Shown one piece after another: positions 1 to 8,754 of a DNA stretch of 64,000 nucleotides. Position 1 is the stretch's first letter; every line of letters starts with the position of its first letter. Made by a program: the position numbers and the translations under genes. The notes under the pieces were generated by a model, which saw only the letters and a list, made by a program, of their open reading frames with translations, ran no database searches and was not told the DNA's origin. Origin of the DNA: Akkermansiaceae bacterium UBA3385 (lineage in GTDB: Bacteria; Verrucomicrobiota; Verrucomicrobiia; Verrucomicrobiales; Akkermansiaceae); the NCBI GenBank assembly GCA_002358905.1, contig DEPT01000070.1, positions 21,339-85,338 of the forward strand, in the 5' to 3' direction.

Positions 1-440
1 TCGCGAGAAGAAATCAACCAGCGGCGGAACATATCCGCACGGCCACGGGAATATGTACTATTGATTTTCTCCGCTTTTCCCGTAACGCTCCGGCCATAAA
101 TCGGGCCGTCCCAGCTATTCCACACGCCAAGAAGGTGCTGTGCTTTACCGCCATCATTATCGCTGAGAATACCGGAACTGGCAGAAACGCGCTGGTCAGG
201 GCCCAGTTCTACCTGCAATTCGCCAATGGCGGCATCCAGCCCCACCAGAGCCTGCTGACGGGCTTCTGCCTGAAGCATGGTTTGCAAGGCAATTCTATTC
301 TGGGAAGCAGCCGTTGCCATGATGGCCACTGCAAGCATAGCCAGCAGCATCATCAGGGTGAGCGTAGCAATCAGCGCAAAGCCCTTCTTCGGGCGTTTAC
401 GCAAAGCGATGGAGAGGGATCGTGCTTGTCTCAATTTCAT
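1..440 (-). CDS. PilX-like pilin/minor pseudopilin, 3' end outside window
   Basis: Reading leftwards from ATG 440, an open frame runs off the window edge (146 codons seen). The N-terminus has a basic leader ending in KKG, then FALIATLTLMMLLAMLAV, one hydrophobic helix. This is the class III or PilX-like pilin arrangement: cleavage by a prepilin peptidase would fall after Gly20, but the usual Glu at mature position 5 is absent. The visible mature part begins as a helix rich in Ala and Gln, as in minor pilins, and continues into a mixed region. It probably sits in the cell envelope as part of a pilus or type II secretion-like fibre. No good promoter or ribosome site is visible before the start. 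It is divergent from pheA. Family call rests on the N-terminus only. Confidence 0.65.
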   Translation of the reverse strand, partial: MKLRQARSLSIALRKRPKKGFALIATLTLMMLLAMLAVAIMATAASQNRIALQTMLQAEARQQALVGLDAAIGELQVELGPDQRVSASSGILSDNDGGKAQHLLGVWNSWDGPIYGRSVTGKAEKINSTYSRGRADMFRRWLISSR

Positions 441-553
441 AACACAAAATGCGAGGACTCTACTACTATACACCACCCACCCGACGCGTCAAGCAAAAAC
501 GGATGATTCCGGCCGCCAAATTGCGCTTTCATGAGGCATGCCCAAAAACAGGA

Positions 554-582
554 TTGAACGAAGCCCTTAGCTATGCTACAAT
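554..582 (+). promoter_or_regulatory. Promoter of pheA operon, near-leaderless
   Basis: TTGAAC, 17 bp, TACAAT, then 11 nt to ATG 594. A transcript would start about 4 nt before that ATG. The upstream in-frame ATG at 573 lies inside the spacer, so it cannot be the start if this promoter is used. Confidence 0.6.
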
Positions 583-593
583 TCACGCACGTT

Positions 594-1658
594 ATGACAT
601 TAGAGGAGCTGAGACAGCAGATTGACTACATCGATGCGCAGTTAGTGGAACTACTCAAGCAGCGAGCAGCATGTGTGCACGAAGTCGGCGAAATCAAAAA
701 AGAAACCAAAGCTCCCACATTTGTGCCGGAGCGCGAAAGCGCCCTCATCGCGAAGCTTCTCAAGCTTAATAACGGAGTTCTCCCGGAAAAGAGTCTGTTG
801 AGCATCTGGCGGCAGATTGTCAGCTGCTCATTCCACCTGGAGGGAAATATGCGTATCGGGTACCTCGGTCCGGAGGGAACCTGGAGCCACCAGGCTGCAT
901 TAAGCCGATTTGGAGACAGCGTGGAGCTCGTTCCCTACGCAACCTTTGACCACATATTCTCTGCAGTAGAACGCAACGAGGTCAATTACGGTGTCATTCC
1001 GCTGGAAAACAGCACGCATGGAAATGTGGTGCAAGCCATGGATATTTTTGCACGCACCACACTGCGCATCTGCGCCCAGGTACACCAGGGGGTGCAACAT
1101 TGTCTCATGGCCAATATCCCGGCAAAAGACATCCGCACTATCTATTCTCACCCTCAGGTTCTGGGGCAATGCAGCCAGTGGATTCAGAAGAACTATCCGC
1201 ACGCAGAGCAAATTCCCACAGCCAGCACTACCGTAGCAGCCCGCATGGCCGTCGATAAGGCAGATGAGGGAGCAGCCGCCCTGGGGAGTCCGCTCGCCGC
1301 ACAACTGCACGGTCTCAATATCCTGGCCGAACAGGTGCAGGATGTTGCCTCCAACACCACACGTTTTGTGGTAATCGGCACACAGACCACCAAGCCCAGC
1401 GGTCAGGACCGGACCACCATTTGCTTTACCGTACCAAACAAATCCGGCAGTCTGGTTGATGTGCTGGAACATTTCCGTTCGCATGGAATTAACATTTTCT
1501 GTCTGGATTCCCGCCCGTGCCGCGACCGTGCCTGGGAATATCTCTTCTACATTGATGTGGACGGACACGAAGAGCAGGAACCGCTGCGAAGCTGTCTGGC
1601 TGAGCTGAAAGAAGAATGCCCGGTGCTCAAGGTGCTTGGTTCCTACCCGGAAAAATAA
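594..1658 (+). CDS. pheA: Bifunctional chorismate mutase / prephenate dehydratase
   Basis: Converts chorismate to prephenate and then to phenylpyruvate in phenylalanine synthesis, in the cytoplasm. The 354-residue protein has an AroQ-type chorismate mutase domain (about 1-80, IDYIDAQLVELLKQR), a prephenate dehydratase domain (about 87-265, GYLGPEGTWSHQAA at its start and the catalytic NTTRF motif near 254) and a C-terminal ACT domain (about 272-352) that normally binds phenylalanine. The family ESRP motif reads DSRP at 305-308, a conservative change. Length is normal. I place the start at 594, not at the in-frame ATG 573, because the promoter covers 573 and the mutase domain begins directly after 594. 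It heads an operon with the holB-like gene, yicC and gmk. Feedback inhibition through ACT is family knowledge. Confidence 0.93.
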   Translation: MTLEELRQQIDYIDAQLVELLKQRAACVHEVGEIKKETKAPTFVPERESALIAKLLKLNNGVLPEKSLLSIWRQIVSCSFHLEGNMRIGYLGPEGTWSHQAALSRFGDSVELVPYATFDHIFSAVERNEVNYGVIPLENSTHGNVVQAMDIFARTTLRICAQVHQGVQHCLMANIPAKDIRTIYSHPQVLGQCSQWIQKNYPHAEQIPTASTTVAARMAVDKADEGAAALGSPLAAQLHGLNILAEQVQDVASNTTRFVVIGTQTTKPSGQDRTTICFTVPNKSGSLVDVLEHFRSHGINIFCLDSRPCRDRAWEYLFYIDVDGHEEQEPLRSCLAELKEECPVLKVLGSYPEK

Positions 1659-1670
1659 CACATTACCGCC

Positions 1671-2648
1671 ATGTCTTTTAATCTGGAACAAGCCCGGCAA
1701 CTTCTGCTGCACGCCAGCCGCAGCGGGCGCCTGCCTCATGCCCTTCTGCTCACCGGAACCCCGACGGCCGGCACCCACCGCCTTGCCCTGGATCTGGCGC
1801 ATGAACTGAACGGCACCCGCGCCGATACCTTGGAATCCCTGCGCCACCCCATGTGCCGGGTGCTGCGCCCTGGTTCCAAAAGCCGCAAAATTCTCATTGA
1901 GGATATACGCGGAGTAGAGCCCTTTCTTGCACTGCGAGCGGATGCCGGTGAAACCAAGCTGGTCATTATTCTGGAAGCAGACCGCATGATGGAGGAAGCA
2001 GCCAATGCCTTCCTGAAAACCCTGGAAGAGCCACCTCCCCAGACAGTCATCATCCTGATTACAGAGCAACCCAGCAGATTGCTCACCACCATCCTTTCCC
2101 GCTGCGTACGTGTACCCCTGCATGAACAGGGTAACAGTCTGCACCTCTCCGAAGCCCAACAAGCATTTCTGCCGGCGGTAGCCGCAGCACTTTCCCTCAT
2201 AGGCAGCGATGTGGCAGCCCTTGCCCTGCGGGCCGATTTTCAGGCATTGCTTACAACACGCAAGGAACAAATCAGCAAGCGACTCACAGCTGCCATCAAA
2301 GCCGAAGCCAAAGCAATCGCCGAAGGTACCGATATCCGAGACTGGGAAAGCCGCCAGAAAGATGCCACAGCAGCCCTTATCGAAACGGAATACCTGGCCG
2401 AGCGTGAACAGATGCTGGAGCTTCTCTCCCTCTGCCTGGGACAGGCCGTTCTTCTGGCATCCAATGCGCCGGATGTGCATCCCATCACGCCAGAAATTGC
2501 AGAACTGGCGGGCAAACGCAGCGTAGCAGACCTTCTTCTGCGCATGCGTGCGCTGGAAGCGCTGCGTACTGACCTCAATTTCAATGTAAACGAGGCACTC
2601 ACCCTCGATTCTCACCTACTTAATATCATCGGTAATAACACGTTATGA
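1671..2648 (+). CDS. holB: DNA polymerase III delta' subunit-like clamp-loader ATPase
   Basis: Probable delta' subunit of the clamp loader, which helps place the sliding clamp on primed DNA. The 325-residue protein keeps the RuvB/clamp-loader core: a hallmark segment FLKTLEEPPPQTVIILIT followed by LLTTILSRC near residues 117-145, the sensor and arginine-finger region of this family. The P-loop position near residue 28 reads GTPTAGTH and lacks the Lys-Thr of an active Walker A, as is common for delta' proteins, which do not hydrolyse ATP. The four-cysteine zinc module of E. coli HolB is not evident. The gene starts 12 nt after pheA and overlaps yicC by 4 nt (ATGA), which suggests translational coupling. 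A DnaX-like role is unlikely given the degenerate P-loop. Confidence 0.8.
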   Translation: MSFNLEQARQLLLHASRSGRLPHALLLTGTPTAGTHRLALDLAHELNGTRADTLESLRHPMCRVLRPGSKSRKILIEDIRGVEPFLALRADAGETKLVIILEADRMMEEAANAFLKTLEEPPPQTVIILITEQPSRLLTTILSRCVRVPLHEQGNSLHLSEAQQAFLPAVAAALSLIGSDVAALALRADFQALLTTRKEQISKRLTAAIKAEAKAIAEGTDIRDWESRQKDATAALIETEYLAEREQMLELLSLCLGQAVLLASNAPDVHPITPEIAELAGKRSVADLLLRMRALEALRTDLNFNVNEALTLDSHLLNIIGNNTL

Positions 2649-3520
2649 ACAGCATGACTGGATTCGGAGCCGCCACGGCTCCCCTGGGTGGCTCTTCCAT
2701 CCGGGTTGAAATCAGCGGAGTCAACCGCAAGCAGACAGAAATAGCCGTTGCCCTGCCCCGCGCCTGGGCCGCCCTGGAAACCAGCATTCGCGATATCGTG
2801 GCCGGTTCCGTTTCCCGTGGCCGAGTCAATGTTTCCCTTACCCTACAGCAGACACCGGGCGGCGCAGGAACTCTGAGCCTGAATCGAGACAAGCTGGCAG
2901 GGCTCACCGCCACCATTGCGGAAGCAGAGTCCGTGCTCGGAAAGGGCGTCGATACCTCTCTGGATGCCCTGCTGCGGCTCGGCATTATCTCCGAAGAAAC
3001 AGAAACAGAGCTTCCGATGGAAGACGTACAGGAAGCTGCAGAACCGGCCGTTCGCGAAGCCTTGCAGGCATTCATCGACCTGCGCGCACAGGAAGGAGCC
3101 AACATGAAGCAAGACCTGCTCAAGCGTATTGATACCCTTAGAAACTTCCGGAATGAGCTGATGAACCGGGCTGCCGGCGTCGCCACTCGCCACCGCGAAG
3201 TCCTGCTGAAGCGACTGGCTGAGAGTGGCCTTCCCTTACCCATGGATGACGAACGCATCATCAAGGAAATTGCACTCTTTGCTGATAGATGCGATGTTTC
3301 GGAAGAAATGACCCGACTGGAATCCCACCTCAACCAGTTCGTAAAAATATGTGATAAGGACGAACCCGTAGGACGAACGCTCGATTTCCTCTGCCAGGAA
3401 ATTTTCCGCGAACTCAACACCACCGGCTCCAAGGCAAATGATGCAGAGCTGGCTCAGCTGGTAGTCACAGCCAAAACAGAGCTTGAAAAAATCCGTGAAC
3501 AGGTACAGAACATCGAATAA
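2645..3520 (+). CDS. yicC: YicC family endoribonuclease
   Basis: A 291-residue YicC/YloC-type protein. The family signature SMTGFG is at residues 3-8, and the conserved C-terminal block (GRTLDFLCQEIFRELNT, then KIREQVQNIE at the end) is intact, so the protein is full length. YicC proteins have been described as RNA endonucleases acting in RNA turnover. The start codon overlaps the stop of the upstream holB-like gene by 4 nt, and gmk follows after 26 nt; yicC-gmk adjacency is widespread in bacteria. No odd residues were seen. Confidence 0.9.
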   Translation: MNSMTGFGAATAPLGGSSIRVEISGVNRKQTEIAVALPRAWAALETSIRDIVAGSVSRGRVNVSLTLQQTPGGAGTLSLNRDKLAGLTATIAEAESVLGKGVDTSLDALLRLGIISEETETELPMEDVQEAAEPAVREALQAFIDLRAQEGANMKQDLLKRIDTLRNFRNELMNRAAGVATRHREVLLKRLAESGLPLPMDDERIIKEIALFADRCDVSEEMTRLESHLNQFVKICDKDEPVGRTLDFLCQEIFRELNTTGSKANDAELAQLVVTAKTELEKIREQVQNIE

Positions 3521-3546
3521 TTCACCCCTCACATTCTACAGAACCC

Positions 3547-4125
3547 ATGCTTGGCACACTTCTCATCGTATCCGGCCCCTCCGGCAGTGGTAAGACAACC
3601 CTTTGCCGCCGTGCAGAAAAAGACGGGCTCACTGCATACTCCATATCCTGCACCACTCGCCAGCCCCGCCCAGGTGAGCAAGATGGCGTAGACTACCACT
3701 TCCTTACTCCTGAAACCTTTGCAGCCAAAGTTGCAGCGGGCGAATTCCTGGAACACGCCACCGTTCACGGCAATAGCTACGGTACCCTCAAGAGTGATAT
3801 CATTGACCTGCTGCAAGCCGGCAAAAACGTGGTGATGGATATCGATGTGCAAGGAGCCGCCAGCATCCGCGCCTGTGACGATGACATCATTCGCCGCGCC
3901 TATGCCGATGTATACATCCATGTACCCTCGGACGAATTGGAGGCACGACTCCGCGGCCGCCAGACAGATGCCGAGGATGTCATTCAGCTGAGACTGCACA
4001 ATGCCGCAGAAGAAGACGCGCGCATGAAAGAATACCAGTTCTGCCTGGTCTCCGCTGATCGAGAAAGCGACTACTCCCGCTTTACTGCTCTGCTCACCAC
4101 TCTGGGTATGCGCACAACATTGTAA
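3547..4125 (+). CDS. gmk: Guanylate kinase
   Basis: Phosphorylates GMP to GDP with ATP in purine nucleotide metabolism. The 192-residue protein has the P-loop GPSGSGKTT at 10-18, the GMP-binding segment SCTTRQPRPGEQDGVDYHFL near 34-53 and the FLEHATVHGNSYGT segment near 68-81; it ends after a normal lid and helix. Length is typical (about 190-210). It is the last gene of the pheA operon and is followed 18 nt later by a strong hairpin terminator. Confidence 0.95.
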   Translation: MLGTLLIVSGPSGSGKTTLCRRAEKDGLTAYSISCTTRQPRPGEQDGVDYHFLTPETFAAKVAAGEFLEHATVHGNSYGTLKSDIIDLLQAGKNVVMDIDVQGAASIRACDDDIIRRAYADVYIHVPSDELEARLRGRQTDAEDVIQLRLHNAAEEDARMKEYQFCLVSADRESDYSRFTALLTTLGMRTTL

Positions 4126-4143
4126 ATATTCAGGATAAACATT

Positions 4144-4190
4144 AAAATGCATCATGCCGACTGTTTACACCAGTCGGCATGATGCATTTT
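4144..4190 (+). terminator. Terminator of the pheA-gmk operon
   Basis: A perfect 20-bp stem (4144-4163 with 4171-4190) around a 7-nt loop. The stem begins AAAA and ends TTTT, so it can act as an intrinsic terminator in either direction between the convergent gmk and thioredoxin genes. Confidence 0.85.
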
Positions 4191-4206
4191 GACGACCAAA
4201 GAAAAA

Positions 4207-4228
4207 CCTGTGCCCTCTGAGGCACAGG
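4207..4228 (-). terminator. Terminator of the thioredoxin-like gene
   Basis: CCTGTGCC pairs with GGCACAGG (8 bp, 6-nt loop). Read on the minus strand it is followed directly by TTTTTC, and it lies 9 nt beyond the stop codon of the thioredoxin-like gene. Confidence 0.8.
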
Positions 4229-4237
4229 CTGAAAAAC

Positions 4238-4804
4238 TTATTTCTTCTTCTTGGAGGCCTTCTCGGGCTTCTTCTTCATTTCCGTCTTCCAATCCAGCAC
4301 CTTGGAGCCGGCAGCCACAGAAATAAGCTCGCCCTTGGCATTCATATAAAAGCACCACGGAATACCAGGAATGTCCGGTTTATTCTCGATGTTAAACTTC
4401 TTGGCGAGCACACCGGGCATATCAGTCTTGTAATGCTCGATGTACTTCTTAGCAGCCTCCTCATCCTGGTCATAACCAAGCAGCACCAGGCTCACTGACT
4501 TGTTTTTCTTGATATTCTTTTCATATTCCTTCACAATCTGGGGCATCAGCGCACGGCAGGGGCCACACCAGGAGGCGGAACAGATAAAAATATACACCTT
4601 GGCGCGGGGCAGCGCCTCCGTCTCAGTGAAATATCCGGCCTCGGCCAGAGCAGCAGCTACAGGAGACAGATTGCCGGATTTCTTCTTTTTCTTTTTGGAT
4701 TCCTTTTTCGTAATGGCAGGTTCATCGGTCTCGGCCATTACCTGGGGCACAGACCATGTGCAGACACCCAGCAACACTGCTAATGTAGTCAATATGTGCT
4801 TCAT
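4238..4804 (-). CDS. Secreted thioredoxin-like protein
   Basis: A 188-residue exported thiol-disulfide protein. A signal peptide covers about residues 1-24 (cleavage after VMA), followed by a Lys-rich segment and a thioredoxin fold with the active site WCGPC at 79-83, preceded by ASA. A cis-proline region follows (IPGIPWCFY), and the C-terminus is very Lys-rich. It probably acts in the periplasm on disulfides; the partner is unknown. The start at 4804 is chosen because it gives a clean signal peptide and lies 9 nt after a -10 box; the longer frame to 4888 would include the promoter. A paralogue with the same layout lies at 49603-50175. Confidence 0.8.
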   Translation of the reverse strand: MKHILTTLAVLLGVCTWSVPQVMAETDEPAITKKESKKKKKKSGNLSPVAAALAEAGYFTETEALPRAKVYIFICSASWCGPCRALMPQIVKEYEKNIKKNKSVSLVLLGYDQDEEAAKKYIEHYKTDMPGVLAKKFNIENKPDIPGIPWCFYMNAKGELISVAAGSKVLDWKTEMKKKPEKASKKKK

Positions 4805-4813
4805 ACGTGGTGC

Positions 4814-4842
4814 ATCATACCATATAGCATACTCTAAGTCAA
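4814..4842 (-). promoter_or_regulatory. Leaderless-type promoter of the thioredoxin gene
   Basis: On the minus strand: TTGACT, 17 bp, TATGAT, then 9 nt to ATG 4804, so transcription would begin about at the start codon. Confidence 0.65.
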
Positions 4843-4910
4843 CACGCTTATTCTGTATAGCCTTCGGCCCGTAAGCCGACAGCATCACAGGTTTTCAACT
4901 CTCCCCCATC

Positions 4911-5621
4911 TCAAAACGCCGTAATGCTCAGAGATATTAATTTCAAAACGACACCCAACAGTAGAGGCGAGAAAGAAAAGGCAATGGAGCGTTTCCAGCT
5001 TTTCTCCTGCAGGTAGTGCATAACAAGCACAAAAGCCAGCATCCAGATTATAACGTTCAGGATGGCTACCAGCACGATGGAATCAAGCATCCCCAGACCG
5101 AACAGGAGCGGAATGTACCTCGCCACATTGGAAATGACCAGGCTCTGGCAAGCCTCGATGATGGCCGCTGCCAGCAGTCCCTGCTTTGCGGAAAGCGGAC
5201 GCGCACACAGCCACACAAAGAGCCAGGTCATGAGAATCTGCCCTGGTGCGCCTTGAAACAGCTGCAGCAGCAGTTCTACAGAGAAACCATGAATATACAG
5301 CACATACAGCACAAACAAAGGAGCATGAACAAGGGCATAGACACCGCAGCTCCGGAGGGTTCGCTGCCAGGGACATTTGAGCATGAATAGCCCCAGCAGA
5401 TACACCAGCAGCGCAGCAGAACAAGGAAGATGCTCACGTAGATAATACCCGACAACTCCCATTTCCTGAGTTGCGAGGTAGATAAGATACAACAGGCCAC
5501 CGTACGGAACCAATATCATGCCATACCGGGCAGCCTCACGCTTACCGGGTTTCAGCCAATACAGCGCCACAAACATGCTAACAAGCATGATGACGGCATA
5601 AATCAATTTGAAAGGTTCCAT
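4911..5621 (-). CDS. Polytopic membrane protein, unknown function
   Basis: A 236-residue integral membrane protein with about seven hydrophobic segments separated by short loops (for instance LKPGKREAARYG near 24-35 and LCARPLSAKQG near 136-146). I do not recognise a family and see no catalytic motif. It starts 5 nt after the stop of the gene ending at 5627, so the two are very likely co-transcribed, membrane protein second. Function is not assigned. Confidence 0.7.
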   Translation of the reverse strand: MEPFKLIYAVIMLVSMFVALYWLKPGKREAARYGMILVPYGGLLYLIYLATQEMGVVGYYLREHLPCSAALLVYLLGLFMLKCPWQRTLRSCGVYALVHAPLFVLYVLYIHGFSVELLLQLFQGAPGQILMTWLFVWLCARPLSAKQGLLAAAIIEACQSLVISNVARYIPLLFGLGMLDSIVLVAILNVIIWMLAFVLVMHYLQEKSWKRSIAFSFSPLLLGVVLKLISLSITAF

Positions 5622-5626
5622 GTGCT

Positions 5627-6268
5627 TTATTCTTCTGTATATTCAACAAGCCAGGCCTTGAAATCATCCGGTTTCTGGAGAACGGTGGTAAGGAAGGCAT
5701 CCTCGAAATCGGCCTTGTGGACGCTCGGATACAGGGTCAGGATGCCCTGCTGATAAATCGCCACGCCGTGAGCCTGCATTTTCCGGAAATTCGCAGGTAT
5801 CTCCACTGACTCGCGGCGGCAGATACCTTCCACCTGTCTGTCCGTCAGCGTCCAGTCTGAACGCAACCAGAACAAGGCAATCCATGTCTCACCATCGAGT
5901 TTCTGAATCCGGATATCGGCAAAGGAACCACTGTTCCAGGAGAGATACTCCTTCTCTGCCACGGCTTCATCCGTAGCCTTGGCAAGTGCCTTGAAATTGC
6001 CGGCCAACATATCAAAGGGCAATTCGGTGCGGATGCGGGCGGACTTGCTCCATTCCTTCTTCTCCTTGCCTGCGTTCCGGCTGCGCTTCAGCTCAGCCTT
6101 TCCATCGCGCCGAAGCAGCCAAACCGATGCCAGCATGAATGTCGGCCCCAGAATAAACATCAACACCTGCCGGAAATCGAACCCGGACTCAGCAAACCAC
6201 CAGCATGCCCCCACCGTGAGAGCCAGGCCCACAGCGCCATATAACAGATATTCAGCAATTACCTTCAC
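5627..6268 (-). CDS. Two-helix membrane protein with cytosolic domain, unknown
   Basis: A 213-residue protein: two transmembrane helices near the N-terminus (about 7-28 and 34-53), a basic charged linker, then a soluble alpha/beta-looking domain (about 75-213) containing WIALFWLRSDWTLTD. I do not recognise a family. The annotated longer start is GTG 6286, but a good promoter (TTGAAA, 17 bp, TAGAAT) covers that codon; the GTG at 6268 lies 8 nt downstream of the -10, so I take it as the start, as in other leaderless genes here. It is followed by a membrane protein gene after 5 nt. Confidence 0.65.
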   Translation of the reverse strand: MKVIAEYLLYGAVGLALTVGACWWFAESGFDFRQVLMFILGPTFMLASVWLLRRDGKAELKRSRNAGKEKKEWSKSARIRTELPFDMLAGNFKALAKATDEAVAEKEYLSWNSGSFADIRIQKLDGETWIALFWLRSDWTLTDRQVEGICRRESVEIPANFRKMQAHGVAIYQQGILTLYPSVHKADFEDAFLTTVLQKPDDFKAWLVEYTEE

Positions 6269-6276
6269 AACGTGCG

Positions 6277-6305
6277 ATTCTATCACAGCAGATGCAGAAT
6301 TTCAA
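6277..6305 (-). promoter_or_regulatory. Leaderless-type promoter, gene 5627-6268
   Basis: On the minus strand: TTGAAA, 17 bp, TAGAAT, then 8 nt to GTG 6268. Confidence 0.6.
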
Positions 6306-6353
6306 CAAAAAAAACACCCATATAACCCACTCAACATAAAGAAACAAAAGCAA

Positions 6354-6379
6354 AAGGAGAGCCATTACTGACTCCCCTT
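6354..6379 (-). terminator. Terminator of the ilvD-MFS-ankyrin operon
   Basis: On the minus strand, AAGGGGAG pairs with CTCTCCTT (one mismatch) and is followed by a T-rich run (TTGCTTTTGTTTC). It lies about 35 nt past the ankyrin gene stop. Confidence 0.6.
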
Positions 6380-6413
6380 CTGGAATGCTATCAGATAAAT
6401 GTATCAGCAGGCT

Positions 6414-7244
6414 TTATTCCTCCTCGGCGGGAGCGGCGGCAGCCTTGTCCTTGGCGGACTTCACGAGGGCGTCGGTCTCGGCCAGCACGGCATCGATGGA
6501 AGCGGCGGCGGGGGCGGCACCCTTGAGGAGCTGCTGGGTCTTGTGGTAAGCCTCAGAGCGCTCGGCGGCATAAATGAGGGAGTACACCTTGGACTGGCGC
6601 TTGTCGTAAGCAGCGCCCTTCTCCTCAGCCAGCTGGGCGGCGGTCTTGCCATCGTTGTTCACGGCGGCGGTATCAGCGCCAAGCTGCAGGAGCATCTTCA
6701 CCACGGCATCATCGCCACGCAGAGCGGCAAGCATGAGCGGGGTGTAGCCGTTGGACTCCTTCTCATTGATATCCAGACCAGCCTTGATGAGCATGGCGGC
6801 AGAGTGAGGCATGCCGCTCCAGGCAGCCCAGTGCAGAGCGGTGAAACCGTCCTGGTCCTTGGCGTGAAGGTTGATGCCGGGGGAATCCAGCAGAGCCTGC
6901 ACATAGTAGGCGCGGTCGGCATCCTTAGCCAGGGAAAGCTCAGGCTTGTTGAAGTTCGTGTACACAGCCCACATGAGCGGCGTGCGGCCGGTGCTGTCCG
7001 GAGTGTTCACGAAATCCCGATGAGCCTTGCTGCCCTCAGCAAATTCCTTCAGGAAGATTTCATCCTTACCGTTTACCACGCCACCCTTGCGGATGAGGGA
7101 AACGAGCGAGTCCGTCACCTGCACGGATTCAAAGGGCTTCATGGCCAGGTTACAGGCATAGCCCAGGGCCCCCATGATGCACACCAGGATGCACATATCC
7201 TTGATGATGGGGAGCCAGTCGGTCTTCTGTTTCGTATCAGACAT
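6414..7244 (-). CDS. Membrane-anchored ankyrin repeat protein
   Basis: A 276-residue protein with one N-terminal transmembrane helix (about 12-34, rich in Cys, Met and Leu) and then ankyrin repeats from about residue 72 to 215. Recognisable repeats are GRTPLMWAVYTNF, DGFTALHWAAWSG and SNGYTPLMLAALRGD, plus a final GKTAAQLAEEKG unit. The C-terminal 60 residues are Ala-rich and charged. It is probably inner-membrane anchored, and its binding partner is unknown. It is the third gene of an operon behind ilvD and an MFS transporter, starting 10 nt after the transporter, so a role linked to that transporter is possible but only inferred. Confidence 0.82.
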   Translation of the reverse strand: MSDTKQKTDWLPIIKDMCILVCIMGALGYACNLAMKPFESVQVTDSLVSLIRKGGVVNGKDEIFLKEFAEGSKAHRDFVNTPDSTGRTPLMWAVYTNFNKPELSLAKDADRAYYVQALLDSPGINLHAKDQDGFTALHWAAWSGMPHSAAMLIKAGLDINEKESNGYTPLMLAALRGDDAVVKMLLQLGADTAAVNNDGKTAAQLAEEKGAAYDKRQSKVYSLIYAAERSEAYHKTQQLLKGAAPAAASIDAVLAETDALVKSAKDKAAAAPAEEE

Positions 7245-7254
7245 AGTGGTAAAA

Positions 7255-8733
7255 TCAGGCGTTAGCGTTTACGGTGTTTTCTTCCTCGTCCTTTTCCGTG
7301 TCGGTCTCGTGGGCAGTTGTCTCCTCGGGATTATCGGAAACGAAGCTGTCCTTGGTCAGAATGATGGCCAGCGGGGAAATGAGAGCCATGATGAGGTAGA
7401 TGGTCCACATGAACTCAGGAGAATCCCAGAAACCGATGTGACCGGTATCCATCTTGGCGGCAATGCCGTCGAAGCAGAGGTAGGACACCAGCAGACCGCC
7501 CACCACGCCGTTAATCGGCTTGGCAATGAACATGGGCAGAGCGGAAAGGGACATGTAGGAAGCCACCTTGTCCTTGGGAGCCACGCGGGCCACGTACTCG
7601 GAGAAACGGGGGCTGAACAGCAGCTCACCAAAGGCGAAGATGAGAATCTGCAGGAAGATGGCCACGAAGTAGGCCTGTCCGATGGTTTCGATACCCGGGA
7701 TGATGAAGTAGGTCTGCGGCGGCACAGCCATGAGCAGCAGAGAGCATGCAGAGATGCTCATACCCGTAATCATGAGCTTCACCGTGGAGAATTTGTTCAG
7801 AATCGGGATGATGAGGATGAGACCTGTGATAATCACGAAGGGATTCAGGGAGTTCATGAAGCCCAGCTGGAAGTCGTCACCAATAGTGCGCAGGTAATAC
7901 TGCGGCATCACCAGGAACTGCAGGGTGAACACCAGACGCACACCCAGCGTGAGCACCAGGAACACGATGAGCTTCTGGAAAGCACGCTCGCGAGCCACCT
8001 GAGCAATGAGCTGCAGCGGGCGCTGAGCAGACTTCTCCGTCTTCACGATGCGCTCCTCCGGCACGGCGAAGAAGTCTTCATCAATGAAGCGGGTGAAGAT
8101 GAAGGCGATGCAGTTGCAGGCAGTACCGAAGTTAATCACCCACAGCAGACCGTCGATGTCACCCTTCCAGGCCAACAGCGGGTCCACAATGGCAAAACCG
8201 GCCAGAAGAGCGCCCACGTTCATGAACAGGTAGTAGAAATTGAAACCTGTGGGACGTGCGCGCAACGTGGTGAAGCGGCGGATGGAGGTGGTGATACAGG
8301 GGCTCATGAAAGCCGTACCGAAGGACATCATGCCGATGCCGGCCATCACGAAATAGCGGGAATCATCCTGGCTGAGCTGCAGAATCTCGGTACCGAAGTC
8401 GGCACCCATGCCCAGCACCAGACGACCACCAATCAGCATGATGAAGCCGATGAGGTAGGTGCGACGCAGGCCGATGATATCGCAGATAGTGCCCACTGCG
8501 AACACAAAGAGGGACACGAACAGCGTGTACATGCCCACCCAGTACGGAGCATCTGCATCGCGGAAGCCGCAGTACTTGTTCAGGAACAGGGAGAACACGA
8601 TGATGAGCGTGAAGTACGACAGGCCGTCGAAGAACTGAATGAAGTTCGTCAGCCAGAAGTTCTTACCACACTCGCGAAGCACTCCGAATTCGGAGAAGTA
8701 CTTGACGATGAAGTTCTGTTTTTTGTCGGTCAT
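7255..8733 (-). CDS. MFS transporter (possibly POT/PTR-like)
   Basis: A 492-residue major facilitator protein with about 12-14 membrane helices. The loop between helices 2 and 3 carries the MFS motif A form GTICDIIGLRR (near residues 76-86). The N-terminal segment FFDGLSYFTLIIVFSLFLN and the general spacing recall proton-coupled oligopeptide transporters, but the diagnostic ExxERF motif is not seen, so the substrate is open. The C-terminus is a charged tail rich in Glu and Thr. It is co-directional with ilvD (21 nt upstream) and an ankyrin gene (10 nt downstream). Branched-chain amino acid or peptide transport would fit the context but is inference. Confidence 0.8.
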   Translation of the reverse strand: MTDKKQNFIVKYFSEFGVLRECGKNFWLTNFIQFFDGLSYFTLIIVFSLFLNKYCGFRDADAPYWVGMYTLFVSLFVFAVGTICDIIGLRRTYLIGFIMLIGGRLVLGMGADFGTEILQLSQDDSRYFVMAGIGMMSFGTAFMSPCITTSIRRFTTLRARPTGFNFYYLFMNVGALLAGFAIVDPLLAWKGDIDGLLWVINFGTACNCIAFIFTRFIDEDFFAVPEERIVKTEKSAQRPLQLIAQVARERAFQKLIVFLVLTLGVRLVFTLQFLVMPQYYLRTIGDDFQLGFMNSLNPFVIITGLILIIPILNKFSTVKLMITGMSISACSLLLMAVPPQTYFIIPGIETIGQAYFVAIFLQILIFAFGELLFSPRFSEYVARVAPKDKVASYMSLSALPMFIAKPINGVVGGLLVSYLCFDGIAAKMDTGHIGFWDSPEFMWTIYLIMALISPLAIILTKDSFVSDNPEETTAHETDTEKDEEENTVNANA

Positions 8734-8754
8734 AAATCTATTTCTGTCTTATTA

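Noticed and set aside
135..534. Two short plus-strand frames at the left edge
   Set aside because: They are antisense to the pilin-like gene, which has a typical N-terminal motif.
573..593. The upstream ATG of pheA as start
   Set aside because: It lies in the spacer of the promoter, and the chorismate mutase domain starts after the ATG at 594.
900..2615. A 571-codon minus-strand frame across pheA and the holB-like gene
   Set aside because: No recognisable domain; the plus strand encodes well-supported genes throughout.
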